From Strongylocentrotus droebachiensis (Eukaryota; Echinodermata; Echinoidea; Camarodonta; Strongylocentrotidae): a DNA stretch of 64,000 nt. Under the pieces are notes generated by a model that made no database searches, had not been told where the DNA came from, and was given only the letters and a program-made list of their open reading frames with translations. Position 1 is the stretch's first letter. Every line of letters starts with the position of its first letter. A program made the position numbers and the translations under genes. The stretch lies in assembly GCA_035222895.1 (NCBI GenBank), contig JAVYIG010000889.1, positions 124,001-188,000 on the forward strand, given 5' to 3'. Below, piece after piece: positions 1-12,240 of the stretch.

Positions 1-620
1 AAATAAAAACAATTTAATGAAACGCCAAAGCTTCCACGCTTCGCGCGGGAGGGGGAAGCTCAATTCAGACAAGGATCAAGAGTCGAGAGCGGTATAACGA
101 ATTGTCTTCTTTCTTAAAGCCCCACTGTCCTACTTGTAGCTACTTGCTCCCTCTATATAGAAAACTTCCCCAATCGGTGCCTGTTGGTCCCCCATGATCC
201 TCTTTTTCTTATGTTAGGTGAGAGCTGAGTTAATGAGATAGCCACCTGTTAGTGACCTCGCTGTGTGGTCTAATCCCTTCTGGCCCAGGAGTATTGACGG
301 TTTTTAAATAGTTTAATGAAACTTCAACGCTTCCGCGCCTCGTGCGGGAGTGGGAAAACTGAATTCAGACAAGGATTAAGAGTCGTGAACGATACAACGA
401 ATCGTCTTCTTAATTTCTCCATTATTTTAATGAAACTCCCTCTCCCTGCACCCAATTTAAGTAGGTGACATAAATAAATTAAAAAAAAATAATGAAACTC
501 CAAAGCTTCCACGCTTCGCGCGGGAGGGGGAAACTCAATTCAGACAAGGATTAAGAGTCGAGACGGCCCAACGAATCGTCTTCTCAATTTCTTCATTATC
601 TTAATGGAACTTCCATTCCC
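1..620. repeat. Tandem repeat, ~115-170 bp unit, three copies
   Basis: Three copies of a block running AATGAAAC(G/T)CC..AAGCTTCC(A/G)CGC, then a G-rich run, CAATTCAGACAAGGAT and a CGAAT(C/T)GTCTTCT end lie near 15-115, 315-415 and 490-595. The same block recurs in the opposite orientation, twice in tandem, at 35380-35670. The short ORFs in it are not conserved between copies, so it is treated as non-coding. Confidence 0.75.
121..300 (+). repeat. Dispersed repeat, 180 bp family (copy 1 of 3)
   Basis: The segment containing GTAGCTACTTGCTCCCTCTA, then a GGTCCC..ATGATCC block and a 'CACCTG(T/C)(T/C)AGTGACC' block, recurs at 58735-58905 in the same orientation and at 21290-21475 inverted. It sits between two copies of the 1-620 tandem repeat. 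No coding potential is seen. Confidence 0.65.
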
Positions 621-777
621 TGCACCCAATTTAAATATGTGAAATAAATAAATAAATAAGAACAAATAATACCACCCCCTCGAAAAAAATCCTAGCTATA
701 CGCTTGCTAAATTAGTTTTATTTTCTTAAAATTACACTTTGATATAATATCAGCAAAAGCAAAAATAGAGGATTAAA

Positions 778-850
778 ATTCGCATCCCGAGATTCGAACC
801 AGAGAGTTTTGGGACACTGGCGCCGCGCTCTTTCTAATCACGCCACACCG
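778..850 (-). repeat. tRNA-derived SINE fragment
   Basis: On the minus strand an A-box-like stretch (TGGCGTGATTAGAAAGAGCG) is followed about 30 bases later by a B box, TGGTTCGAATCTCGG. The acceptor halves do not pair, so this is a tRNA-like SINE head or tRNA pseudogene and not a functional tRNA gene. Confidence 0.5.
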
Positions 851-1320
851 ATCGATTGCTCAAAAAGATTACACATTTAAATACTAGTATATAGCTACGA
901 TGATGACTATTTAAATTTGTAGACAGTTTTGTCGGTAATCGGTGGCCTCTACACCCCCCCCCCCCCCCCCCCCCCCCACTGAAAAAGGTCTAGCGACGCC
1001 CCTGTTCTCATCTGCACATTTTCACCTCACGATTCTCCGACGTCAACATCGCTTTTCTTGCTGCTCTGTACGATCCGACTTGTTCGTATAACTATAATAA
1101 ATAATCAAAACTGTAACTTTATGAACGACGTGTTTATTTTGTTGTTTGTTTGTTTGCCGACTCCTCTCATAAATATTGTGGTCACAGGGTTAGAACAAAC
1201 AATAGTCAGCGCAATCATTGCTACTGGTTCTACTTCCTTCTTTACTAAATGAGCTTCTACATAGGCGTGTTATATAATAATAATAATAATATTGATCTTT
1301 TAAAGTCCAAATTTTATTAA

Positions 1321-1548
1321 GTTAAACCGAAAATGGAAATTAGTTTTGCCCAGTTGATCGTGAGCCCGGCAGCCACTGAGCAGCGCCAGATCGACGTTGC
1401 TCTATCCCTTATTGTTGAACGCCAAACAAGGTAGCATCAACTCCCGTCTTTTAACGTCTTTTGGTATGACGCGGCCGGGGTTCGAACCCACGACCTCCCG
1501 GTTGTGAGGCGGACGCTCTACTGACTGAGCCAACATGAGTCGAGGATG
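1321..1548 (-). repeat. tRNA-derived SINE, copy 1
   Basis: Reading the minus strand: an A box (TGGCTCAGTCAGTAGAGCG), a tRNA-like anticodon arm, a B box (GGGTTCGAACCCCGG), then a ~150 bp body (ACGTTAAAAGACGGGAG, TTGTTTGGCGTTCAA, GATCTGGCGCTGCTCAGTGG) ending near CCATTTTCGGTTTAA. A near-identical copy in plus orientation is at 53883-54089, which shows it is a mobile SINE family and defines its 3' end. Confidence 0.8.
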
Positions 1549-2795
1549 GATTTTTTAACCATTAAAATCCCTCATATCAAATCAAATCCCCCATGTGTTA
1601 GTTACTACATGTGTTGTGTCTCGATCAAAGCGGCAGATCACCTGTCTAGCTCATTCTTCTTCTTTTAAAACATGTTTTTAGAAATCTATGGAAAAAAGCC
1701 CTGCAATTAAATTGGATTTCTCTTCTCATTAGACTTGATTTATGATATGCTCATAATTTTGTATCCTTCAATGACTAATTTACGTGTCAACTATTAAGAT
1801 TGCGAAATTACGAACACGTTTAATTTCATATGTTGTATTGAAAATGTAATTTGAAGTTCATTTTACGTATGAATTTTCTCAAGTTTTGATCGAGTAATGG
1901 ACAAAAAGATTATATCAATTGAATTTAACTGAACATTCCATGCCCCCTGTGTAACCTATTGAAATGTGCGAACATGACAATGGCGTACTCCGAGGTCTTG
2001 CATAGGGAATATTGATAAAGCCAGTACTGCACATCATTTGTCCCACATAGGCATTCATGCATCCTCTTTCAATTAACATGTGTTAGCATGTTGTTGATAT
2101 TGGAAGTTCATCGTCAATGTTCGCAGTACAGGCATACTGCTTTTAACTTTGAAACCGACTGTAGCCCGAATGTCGGGTTCTTTTTTAGGTTCCTGCCAAG
2201 TTTTTGATATTATACGACTATTTTCTAGTGTTCATTTAAATGAACATGTTTATATTTCATCAAAACCTGTTTGTGAGGTCGCAGTGCGATAAATTACATC
2301 TTAAAAAGAGGAAAAAGACCAATCCTAATGGGGTTATAAGCACATTCTCATAACGGAAGACTGAAAAGACCTTTGATAAGTAACATAAGCAATCATGCGT
2401 GCGAGCGTAGCGAGCGAGCTTTGGGGGAAATTGCTCTTAGCCGCTTGAAATTAGATAGGGCGCGTTTAATGATGAGAGGAAAAGGGGACACTTATAATTA
2501 ATAATAATGTCTTGTTTACCCAGGGTAGTTTCGTCAATACTGTTCTCCATGAGGACCCTGCAATCATTTTATTAACCCGGTCATCTGATTCAGGCTTATC
2601 CGCACACAATGTACTATGCACATTCTCCACTCCCTGGGGAGCATTCCAGCCAGGTGTCATATTTACAAGCACACACTTGCTAATCTAAGCACATTAGCTT
2701 TCGCATCCTACTGGGTACCCATTTAACACCTGGGTGGAGAGTGGCAAATGTAGATCAATGTTTTGCCAAAGGACATCAGTGCCGGGGTGGGACTT
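1549..2795. other. Intergenic DNA, no gene recognised
   Basis: AT-rich anonymous sequence. A minus-strand ORF at 2466-2672 has no recognisable domain. I see no splice-supported exon, tRNA or clear transposon end here. Confidence 0.5.
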
Positions 2796-3772
2796 ATCAG
2801 GAAAGAAAAGGAGCGTGTGCCAAAGTACAAAGATTAAATATCAGAGGTGAAAATGGGGCACTTCTTACACCCTTAAAAGGAGGCACTCACCAGGGATGAA
2901 AAAAGTCAGTCATGAGATAGGAAATGGGCATTTGTCGACGGAAAAGGGGCCTCCATCACATCTTGATAGCGGTATTTATAAGAGGTGAAAAGGGGGCATT
3001 TATGAAAAGGGGATAGGTCCCTTATTAGAAAAGAAAAGGGGCATGTATCATTGTTAAAAGGGAAATTATCAGAGGCGAAAAGAGGCACTTATCGCACTTA
3101 AAAATTGGTAATGACCAGATATGAAAAGGGGCACTTATGTGAATAAAAAAGGGCACTTGTAATAAAGGACAATTAGTTGAAAGAAAATGGGCACCGATCA
3201 GATTTTAAAGGGGCATTTTTCGGAGGTGAAGGGGGCACTTATCTGGAGTGAAAAGGAGTAACTTCTCGTACCTGACTTGAAAAGGGTCATTTACCAGAGA
3301 AGGGGCACTTATGAGAAGGGGAAGGGGCTCTTGTTTTAATGGGGCACTTTTCATTAGGAAAAGGGGCACTTATTAGAAAGGACAAAAGGCACATATGAAA
3401 ATATAAGGTGCGCTTATCAGAGTTAAAATGGAGGTAGTTATTAAAAGGGGAAGGGACACTTCTTACAAAGGAAAAGGGGCACTTGTCAAAATAAAAGAGA
3501 CACCTCTCAGATTTAAATAGGACACCTATCAGAGGTGAAGGGGGAACTGAAAAGAGCAACTATTCGTACCTAATTAGGGGCACTTACTAGAGATTAATAA
3601 GGGCATTTACGAGAATGGAAAATGGACACCTATTGCAAAGGAAAATGGGAACTTGTCGAAAGAAAAGGGGCATGTGTCCAAATAAAATGTGCACTTCTTA
3701 AAAAGTTAAAGGAGCACTTTTCCTATGTAAAAAGGGGCACTTTTCGGGTGCTTCAAAAAGTGGGGGCACTGT
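2796..3772. repeat. Degenerate minisatellite, ~20-25 bp unit
   Basis: About one kilobase of diverged tandem units around the consensus GAAAAGGGGCACTTATCAGA, with unit length drifting between about 18 and 30 bases. ORFs on both strands are by-products of the repeat. It ends in a run of cytosines at 3778-3792. Confidence 0.85.
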
Positions 3773-3834
3773 GCCTGCCCCCCCCCCCCCCCGGGGAGGG
3801 CCGCCTCTATTAGGATATTTCAGGTAAAATTGCG

Positions 3835-4080
3835 CTGCCGTCGGGAAAAAATGAGGAAAGGGGGAGGGGGAAAATGAGAGGGAAAGGGCAAGAAAAGAAA
3901 ACAAGAAAATGAAAAGAAAGGAAAGAGAAGAGAAAAATAAAAAGAGGAAGGAGAGGAAAGAAATGAAATAAAATAAAAGAAAGAAAAGGAGAAAAGGAAA
4001 AAAAAAAGAAACAAGGAAAACAAAAGTAACGGGATGAAAGAGAGGAGAGAGGGGGGTAAGAGCCTCAGAGAGGAGGGGTG
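3835..4080. repeat. Purine-rich low-complexity tract
   Basis: Almost pure A/G on the plus strand (GGAAA, GAAAAGAAA and similar). The pyrimidine complement yields long spurious minus-strand ORFs rich in Phe, Ser and Leu. No gene is supported. Confidence 0.85.
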
Positions 4081-4676
4081 GGAGTAATCAGTGGCGGATC
4101 CAGGGGGGGGGGGTGCGATTTTTCAAATTTTCGAGGGCCAAAACAAAATATTAGTGCTCACTATCCTGGCAGCCTCCATACTAAAATTGAAAATGATTTG
4201 TTATATTATATCCTTTGTCATGTGATGTTATAACTCCAAAGAATTGTGAAATTGGGAACATGCATAAATAATAAATAAACTGAGTTTTTCACTTTATTGG
4301 GCATTTGGCTTGCCATATACGTAGCTATGAGACGAGACAACGCAAGACAAGACAATGTATGCAACTTTTCTATCCTTCTTAACCCGAAAAAAAATAGAAG
4401 CACTACGGAAGTAACACAGAGGGAATCCTCTCTTTAACATAAGCTCTCTGTTGAATTGAATGAAGATCAGCCCTGCATTTCAGACAGACTCCTTCATAAT
4501 ATTGTTAATTATTATAAATTGTTTAAGAAATTACCAAACATTACATTGGCGAACGAAAACCAAGAAGAAAAGGTGGGCCACAGGAACCTTAAAGTTGTAA
4601 GCTGCCATTTTGCTTCAGAGTCCTGCAATATCATCGCACTCGCAGCTTACTTAGCTCAGCTAGCTCAGCAGGAGGC

Positions 4677-7060
4677 ATGAGCGACAATGAGTCCAATCCT
4701 GCCGCCGAGGTTCGGGGGCGTTCTGCTATGATGGCCGTAGCCGATTTCCCCAAGATGTGGGACTGCTTGACAACAGAGAATGTTGATTTCGATAGGAAGG
4801 AGCATCTTTCTCATGAGAAAGTGGCAAAAGAACTCGGAGTGGATCCTGGAATTGCTAAGGAGTTAGCAGATGTTTGCAGGTATTTTTTTAACATTGACTT
4901 AGAACTAATTGAATTGAGCTGATTGATGATGAGTATGATTATGAACTTCAGTTCAACTTGTGGCGCTAGTGTAGTTCCGTATCCGTTTTTTTAGCAGTCT
5001 CATATCCATTCTTAGCAAAGGAATTTTAGCCCAATTTTTTACTAATTTTAATCATAATCATATATTGCATTTTCCACCTGAATTTGGATCACATCTGACA
5101 TCGGGAAGCCTCCGTTTGGGGCTTCGATGTCGACGTCGTCGCTCAGTACTGTCTCCGCGCTATAGCTTTGCAACTCAAACTGAAGCTATCAGTCTAAAAT
5201 TATGCAAGCTTCTCGTATAGTTTATGGTATCGTGCATGTGCGTAATACCATAAAGCATACGCGAAGTTTGCTTAATTTTAGACTGATAGCTTCAGTTTGA
5301 GTTGCAGAGCTATAAGGCGGAGACGGTACTGAGCGACGACGTCGACATCGAAGCCCTAAACGGAGGCTTCCTGATGTCAGATGTGATCTAAATTCAGGTG
5401 GAAAATGTAATATATGATTATGATTAAAATAAGTAAAAAATTGGGCTAAAATTCCTTTGCTAAGAATCGATATTAAACTGCTAAAAAAAATGCTAAAAAA
5501 AACGGATACGGAACTACACTAGCGCCCAACTTGTTACTTGGCGCTTGACTTGAGTTGATCAATTCAGTTCAAGCTCAATAAAATTTATCATTCATTGCCA
5601 CAAGTTGGTCCTTCGAGTTCTGGCTCTAGTTGTAATTCTTTTCGCATGCCTCACTCTGTCATGTCATTCTTTAAGTGTTGACTCATTGATTAATTTGTTA
5701 TCAAAATGTCAAACGTTACATTGAATTGAATGAAAGATGATAATTCAAAGAAAGATACTAGGGTCTATAGATCTAGTACTAGTACTACTAGACCTTACTT
5801 GAACTTGAAGTTGATAATGTTGAAGAAGAAAAGATGATGACGTTAATTTTTAGAATAAATTACTAGATACTATTACTAGATCTTTCTGACTTCGTCGATG
5901 TTTCTGATGTTGTTTGAGAATTGCTTTACCTGACTGCTGAGAAAGCATACGCTTGTAAGTATTAAGTAGCCATGGTACCAACGGCTTTAAGTCCCCTATT
6001 AAGCCCTTAATACCAAAAGGCACGAGCGCATGGACTTAACCTGGGACCTCCCAGTTACAAGACCACTGCTCATCCTCTACCACTGAGCCATGGTGTAGCG
6101 TGTCTTCTATCACCCTAAATTAATATGAAAGGAATTTGTGTCTAAAATTTAAAAAATCCTTTTAAAATAACTGGTTTATCAAGGTAAATGTCATGCTAAT
6201 TACATGTAGATGCAAAAATACGGCATACGGTAAAGTAGAATCTACATGGTATTTGATAATATTATTCTATCAATGATTTCTATTATTTCTATCGAGGTAC
6301 AGCTGCATCATTACATCTTATTCGTTATTCTTTATTAACAGCATAGATACCCTACACACTTCTGTGACTGGTGTTCACAGCATGACGAGGCATTGTCATG
6401 ACAACATCATGGAAGGGGTCCTTCCTGAAGCAGGAGAACAGCTGCAAACACTCAGGTATCAACTAGCATTTCACAGCCCGGCTCAAAGTTGAAGAGAAGA
6501 TTGATATCTAGTAGAGATGACACATAATTTGTGAGGTTTCTTATATTTTGTTTACCAGTTTGGAATAATATCCAAGTAGAAATTTCTCCTGACAAGGATT
6601 TCTTTTCAAAATCGAATTCCCTCATATTAAGAATATGATGAAAAAATGCTAAAAAAAATCGACCAATTTTGTATGCCACATGCGTTTTAGCTGTACCCAT
6701 TCTATATTATCATTCAAAAACTGCAGATAGTTTCTTTTAAAATGTTATCAAGTGACCAGCACTCAACTTTATCTTCAACTGTCGCCCTTGACCACCAGAA
6801 ATCCTGTATTGCAGTCAATTTGAAAGTATTTGAAATGTATGGGCAGTCCGAGCAGGTAAGTGTACACTACAGTAGCACTCCAAATACAATCACTCTGGGC
6901 CCTCTTTCAGAAAACCTGTCATTAATAAGGACTGCCACATATCTATGACAAATCTACTTTATACAGCCAATCAAATGCAAGGATTTCAGTAGCCAGGGTT
7001 CTTGTTAATAGCCGGCAACCGGCTATTTTTTCCGGCTGTAACGGCAATCGTAGCCGGCAC

Positions 7061-7099
<39 letters not shown>

Positions 7100-10000
7100 G
7101 TAGCCGACAGAGACTGATGGACTAGAAGTTGAAACCCACAGTGCTGCAGCTCAGAATGATGACAAGCCGACGACAGTCACCAGGCAAAGTGAAGAAGGTG
7201 CCAGTGGGCAAGATGAAGCTGAAGACCAGGAGGTGAAGTCCACCCTTGACATCCTAGGTCTGGATGAGGATCTTCTTAGCCAGTCCTCAGATTCAGAAAT
7301 GGAATGATCATTCACTATGTAATTATTGCAAAAAGTTTCAGCCTCAGGTACATGAATATTAAACATGTGTCACATTACATTTCAATATGCGAGAAAAGTT
7401 TAATACATTCTGATTGAATTGACAAGATTTTTCCTTCTAAGGTCTCTAGAATCTGAATGGGAGATCTTGAAATGCTAGGGGCTTGCCTTCAGGGGAGACT
7501 CCCCTCCAGACTGAGGCACTGCACCTGGACCCTGCTGGGGGCGTAACACCCCCAGACCCCTGTGACAGCTGTCACATACCTGCAAACCATTTACCAATCC
7601 AATTTTGTCATATTTTTTTTATGTGTGTTCCAATTTTTTTAATTTTTTATCGCAAACGATTTTCTTCACTGACAAGGTCCTGTAAACGTCAGTTAACCGT
7701 TTTTGCCCAGGACTACCTTGTATCATTATCATGTAATTCAAAATTGTAGATTCATCACAAATATGATTGATTTATTAGAAACAATAATGGAGCATTTTCA
7801 TTTCATATTGTATATCATATGAAAAGTAAGTTATTCAGCCAAAATATTCATGATCTTTATCATTAAACTATGGCTCATACAGTGTGGTCATATCTTCAAA
7901 AATAAGGCTAAGATAGCACCAGAGAGCATCTAAAACCCTAAAGCTTCCAGGGCCCTTGGGCGGGCCCTGGACCCCGGCCGCAAGGGACTTCGCGCTTCGC
8001 GCTCGTGATGTGCGCTTCGCGCACATGGTGATGTCTTCTAAGTCTTCTATGTCTTCTAAGTTTTTGAGGTAATACATACATGTACATATGCATTAAGGTT
8101 AATAATGTTGAAATGATAGAATATAAAACCATGTGAACTTGTACAAAACTGGTGGTCTTTTGCACTTTTTGAATTCCTAATTCCTGACCTTAATAATTCT
8201 TTTGATGTACTGGTGATTGTAGGTCAAGGGTTACTACTGCAGCTAAATATGGACGTAGTGGGCCTCCTTCACAGAAGTCATTCTCCCATGTGAGTATAGA
8301 CTTTATCTGACACAACAGAATCAATTATTAGTTTAGTACCGGTATGTATTGGCATAGCAAATTGAATATCATTAACAAGGTTAAGTGTCTTTAATGAAAC
8401 ATTTATTGTTGCGTTGTGCACTGACAGGAAAAATAGCAGCGATGTGTTTGCATGTTTCTTTTTTTAAAGTTTGTATGAAATTTACCATGTTTTAAATGAT
8501 ATCACACTGTCTCGTGTCTCTTTGCACTGTGTTGTTATTATTTATTGTGATAAATTTGGTCGTACTTTGATACTTAACTGATTTTTTTTTTTCTCTTTTT
8601 TTTTCTTCTTTTCCCTAGTAAATATTGTTCATAAATGAAGAAAATATACTATTTGAAAGGAAATATTGTATAATACTACACATTACTATATCTTTAAAAA
8701 ACACAGATAAATGTAAAGTAAAACTTAGTCTTGGCCTGTGATACACCTGTGATACATGCATCCTGTTTTAAAATGTTTTTTTGCCATTCTTTGACATGTG
8801 AAATTTCTCTATTTTGTGTCTTCATTTTTTCTTTCTTTCTTCTTTAAAGACTGTGTATCACATCAGCATTAGGTGATGGTTAATACCCCATTCTTGTTTT
8901 TGTTTGTCTCTTCTTTATGCCATGTTAACAGTATAGCTACAGCAAGGATACTCCCGGCACTGTCACTGAACCAGTCGTCCTACTGACTGTGACGATGACA
9001 GTCAGCAACAAAGTGCCTATATATTCTCGCATGGTGAGTCGTCACTGGTAGTTATTTCTTTGGAAACATTGTGGTTCCTGGAAACTGTTGCTCTCTTAAA
9101 TTATTTACTAAATAAAACTCATGAAGCAATAGAAGTTCAATGAGATCCAAATTAATGTAAAGTAATGAAATCAAGATTTTCACGTTCTCAAAAGGTTCAT
9201 AAAGGTTCATATTCATTGTCCATTTTCAAAATGAAAATGTGTGAAGGTGCCTGTGGGGTCTAAAATTTGAAGCAGGGTGTGGGGGGGGGGGGAGGGGTCA
9301 CACAAAAAAAAAAAAAAAAAATGCACAGCTTTCTCGGATTTACATAATATATGCACAATACATTTTTTTTTTTAAAGCTTAAACATAGTCAAAATTTAAT
9401 ATGCACTATTCAAATCCAGAGACCCGTCTTATTAACAGTGCGATTAATCACATCCTATCTGATGATATCAATCGCAACTATGTACATAAGAATTAGGAGA
9501 CTGCACATTTGCAATTGATCAGAGAAACTCTTGATTGATTCAGATCAATTGCAACTCTCTATAAGATAGGCAGAGCTGCCAACCAGTACCATTTTTAGAA
9601 GTAAATACGACCGTACGATTTTCCTCAATAAAATACGATTTTCTAAAACAAAAACAAAAAAACTTTTTTTTTGCTTGTGTATGTGTGCCATTTTCAATGA
9701 CAAAATGCCCATTCTGTCCTGTTCATGTGTTCATCGAACACGCCCGTCATGACGAAATCATGCATATTCAACCAATGATCCATACACAAATTTCTTCCTA
9801 CATGTAGGAACTGTAAGAGGCATTGATCCATGTTTTTTTTTAATATAATTTTTGTCAGTAAAATACATCTTTTGGGATTAAAGAATACAGTTTTTGAACT
9901 CCAGAGGTTGGCAGGTCCTGATCGTTCAATCTCTCTTTCTGTATCAGGTCAAGCACGACAGAGAGTTGATAGTCCATGCCAATCAGCCCCTCTCCGCCCT

Positions 10001-11543
10001 GAAGGACAAGCTCCTGTGCCCGATGGACCTGGTCTACCTGTGCGGAGAGTGCAGCGAGAACCCTGACACTGCAGACGATACCAGGGCCCAGGATCTCTAC
10101 AAATCCTCCTTCATCTTCATAGAAGATACCTTCTACAGTGACATGAGGGACCCCAAGGCAAGGGATATTACAGGGTGAGTACCAATCTGAACGAAATATC
10201 AAGTTAAATTATTTGCATATGTACACAAATTATAATTTACATTATCAGTTTGTATATTGTCAGACATTGTTGAGTATTCTTGTATCGATTGTAATAGTAA
10301 ATTCATTATTTTGTTTTGTTATGTTTTCTAAACTAATTTGTACCAAAAAACTTTGTTTAGCTGTTTCAGGGGCTCGACTTGCACATGTGCTATTATCTGG
10401 CCCTTTTTACCAACCAATGTTTTCTCTTCTTGTATATGTTAAATCGTTGTATGAAATATATTGCTGTTGGTAAATAAATCAAAAATCAAATCAATCAAAT
10501 TGAATAAAAATCAAATATTTGAACCTCACTATGTTTTGATATTGAAAGAAATTGCGCGAGGATTACTTTTGTAACGTATGCATATAAATTGGTTTGAATG
10601 TTCACAAACAAATATCAGTAGTATTTTTGAAATTCCTGGATGTCAAGAACACCAGGGCAATGTTTCATGAAACCATCATAAGTACAAGTTCATGGACATC
10701 CAATTGAAAGGCGTGTATTGAGATTAGCACATTTCACAAAGATCCTTAGTCGAACTTACTGCCTGTCATAGTTAAAGGTAGTATGGGGTCATGAATGTGG
10801 TTTGAAATGAACATATTGGAAGCATATGCGTTTGCACAATATTCGATGATCGTTGTCGCGGTTGAAATCGAGTCTAAAGTGATGAAATTATAAATAATAA
10901 ACTCTTTATGTTGTATAGCTCCCTCTCAAGACTGATATTACTTTAGCTTTAAAACAATGTTTCTTGACTACAATCAACCAATTTGCTATTCCTGTTTGGA
11001 AACTTATATCAGAACTGCATATTCTGAGATTTTCATGGTCGCAGCTACCATGTAATGGCTTTAGGCGCTACTTGAAATATTTGAAATTTACCGTGAGCAC
11101 CTGTAAATTTTTGATTATTCAATTTCTTGAAAGCAGAGGTGTTTTAGGGGCTAAATTTTCTATTGCGTATACATCCACAAGGGCATCCAAAATACCTACC
11201 GGTAATCCAAATATATCAACATTTTAATGAATTACTATCCATCCAATTGTCAAAATTTCCGAAACTTTGTATTACCTTTAAAATCCAGCTTCAAGTCGAT
11301 CTTAGTCTTTGTGACACACCCCCTGGTTGTTTATTCTTTTGTTTCACCTGTTATTTTATTTAATCCTGACAGACCGCTGCGTCAGTGGATAGCTCAAGGG
11401 AAGAGTGTGATCGTCTCGGGCGAGATGAAACAAGCCAAGATGGAGGAGACAACATTCAACGATCTGTCCATCAGACTGGGCTTCCCCTACCTTTACGTTC
11501 ATCAGGGAGACTGTGAACACAACATCACCTTCACTGATATCAG
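4677..11543 (+). CDS. SNAPC3: snRNA-activating protein complex subunit 3 (SNAPc 50 kDa), 3' end not found
   Basis: SNAPc binds the proximal sequence element of snRNA promoters and drives Pol II and Pol III snRNA transcription; this subunit contributes to DNA binding in the nucleus. Coding exons read by phase: 4677-4879, 6342-6455, 8223-8289, 8932-9033, 9948-10174, 11373-11543 (884 nt, 294 codons plus 2 nt). All junctions are GT/AG and in frame. Exon 1 resembles the N-terminal AARELxxxx region of the human protein. The last two exons match the conserved core: [36 protein letters not shown] and [11 protein letters not shown]. The ATG at 4677 has purine at -3 and G at +4 is A. Exon 11373-11543 ends in phase 2 with donor GTTAAC, so at least one more exon, encoding about 85 residues with a CxxC-type zinc site, is required; I could not find it downstream. 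The middle exons (6342-8289) are less conserved and less certain. Confidence 0.85.
4962..5526. mobile_element. Foldback (long inverted repeat) MITE, hAT-type, copy 1
   Basis: A 565 bp element that is a nearly complete inverted repeat. It starts GGCGCTAGTGTAGTTCCGTA and ends with the reverse complement. It is flanked by a perfect 8 bp direct repeat, CAACTTGT (4954-4961 and 5527-5534), the target-site size of hAT transposases. There is no coding capacity. It lies in SNAPC3 intron 1. A second copy, itself interrupted, is at 30391-33262. Confidence 0.9.
5935..6105 (-). repeat. tRNA-derived SINE fragment
   Basis: On the minus strand: CATGGCTCAGTGGTAGAGGA (A box), a TTGTAACTGGGAGG anticodon-arm-like stretch, and CCCAGGTTAAGTCC (weak B box). 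The D arm resembles a tRNA but the T loop is altered and the acceptor does not pair. It lies in a SNAPC3 intron and is unlike the SINE at 1321-1548 in its body. Confidence 0.55.
7030..7310 (+). pseudogene. Isolated acidic C-terminal coding fragment, unknown
   Basis: After an A-run (7064-7097) a reading frame at 7104-7307 is open for 67 codons and ends in TGA. Its product is rich in Glu, Asp, Gln, Ser and Thr and ends [18 protein letters not shown] then SEME, which looks like the acidic tail of a real protein and not random translation. There is no matching splice context within SNAPC3. A CCGGCTA-rich palindromic stretch precedes the A-run. It could be the last exon of a transposon-borne or retrotransposed gene. 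I do not recognise the family. Confidence 0.35.
7480..8060. repeat. Repeat-like GC-rich patches in SNAPC3 intron
   Basis: Two GC-rich patches, 7490-7570 (GGGGCGTAACACCCCCAGAC) and 7945-8055 (GGGCGGGCCCTGGACCCCGG and repeated CGCTTCGCGC), interrupt AT-rich intron. Such patches resemble dispersed transposon pieces, as in 35820-36120. No exon is supported in 6456-8222. Confidence 0.4.
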
Positions 11544-12240
11544 GTTAACATTCTTTAACCTTTCTCGGACAGGATTTATTTGTAAGGCTAAATTGATCAC
11601 TCCTTGTTCTTTAAGTTGGCAACTATAATTAGTCTTTCTTTTATTCTACATTGTTAAAATACAATGTCTCTGAAAACCATAAAAGCGAGAATGTAGTCAA
11701 AAAGTTGAGAAAAAAATTGCCAATTTTGATAGAAAAACAAGGATTTTGAATCTCTCAACATGTTGACAATTTAAGGATTTGGGGCTTATTTTCCTTTATA
11801 AAATTCCTGGCATCAAATCAGCAATATAGTCATTAAAAGTGACAGACCTTTGCTCTTTCTCCCCATGCTTCTGTCATTGTTGTAAAACGGTTAACCCCTC
11901 CACAGTACAACATCACATCATGTAAGATGAAATCATCTGTTGACATATTATAGTATTGACCTGCCAAAATCACTCCTGTATCAGTTGCTTCTCTTTAGAG
12001 TCTTTGCTTAACATGTATTTCTTTTTTCACCAACTTTACATATTCATCAGACTTGTATAACATTACATAAACTTTGGGTCTATAATATTGAATTACCATG
12101 AAGCTAGAGTACCTCTAAACATAGTTGGCTATGCTTTTTAAGCTAAACTAAATTTTAGCAAACATTGTTATGGTTGGTAGGAGACATAGTTTCTCTCTTC
12201 TGGTATGTCACAAAAATTGCCCCAACCCCATGGAATGACC
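11544..12240. other. No gene recognised downstream of SNAPC3 exon 6
   Basis: AT-rich sequence following the GTTAAC donor. It was read for the expected cysteine-rich SNAPC3 terminal exon and none was seen in any plus-strand frame. Confidence 0.55.

Noticed and set aside
1470..1545. Functional tRNA gene on the minus strand (also 40045-40137 and 53883-53950)
   Set aside because: Acceptor and T stems do not pair and the first shares a long non-tRNA body with 53883-54089, as expected of SINEs.
6742..6855. Possible extra SNAPC3 exon ending in a strong donor (CAG|GTAAGT)
   Set aside because: It can only enter in phase 2 and leaves in phase 0, while the next exon (8223) needs phase 2; skipping it restores the frame. 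The product shows no convincing match to the family and the acceptor is weak.
9855..10202. 115-codon minus-strand ORF opposite SNAPC3 exon 5
   Set aside because: It is the antisense shadow of a conserved SNAPC3 coding exon.
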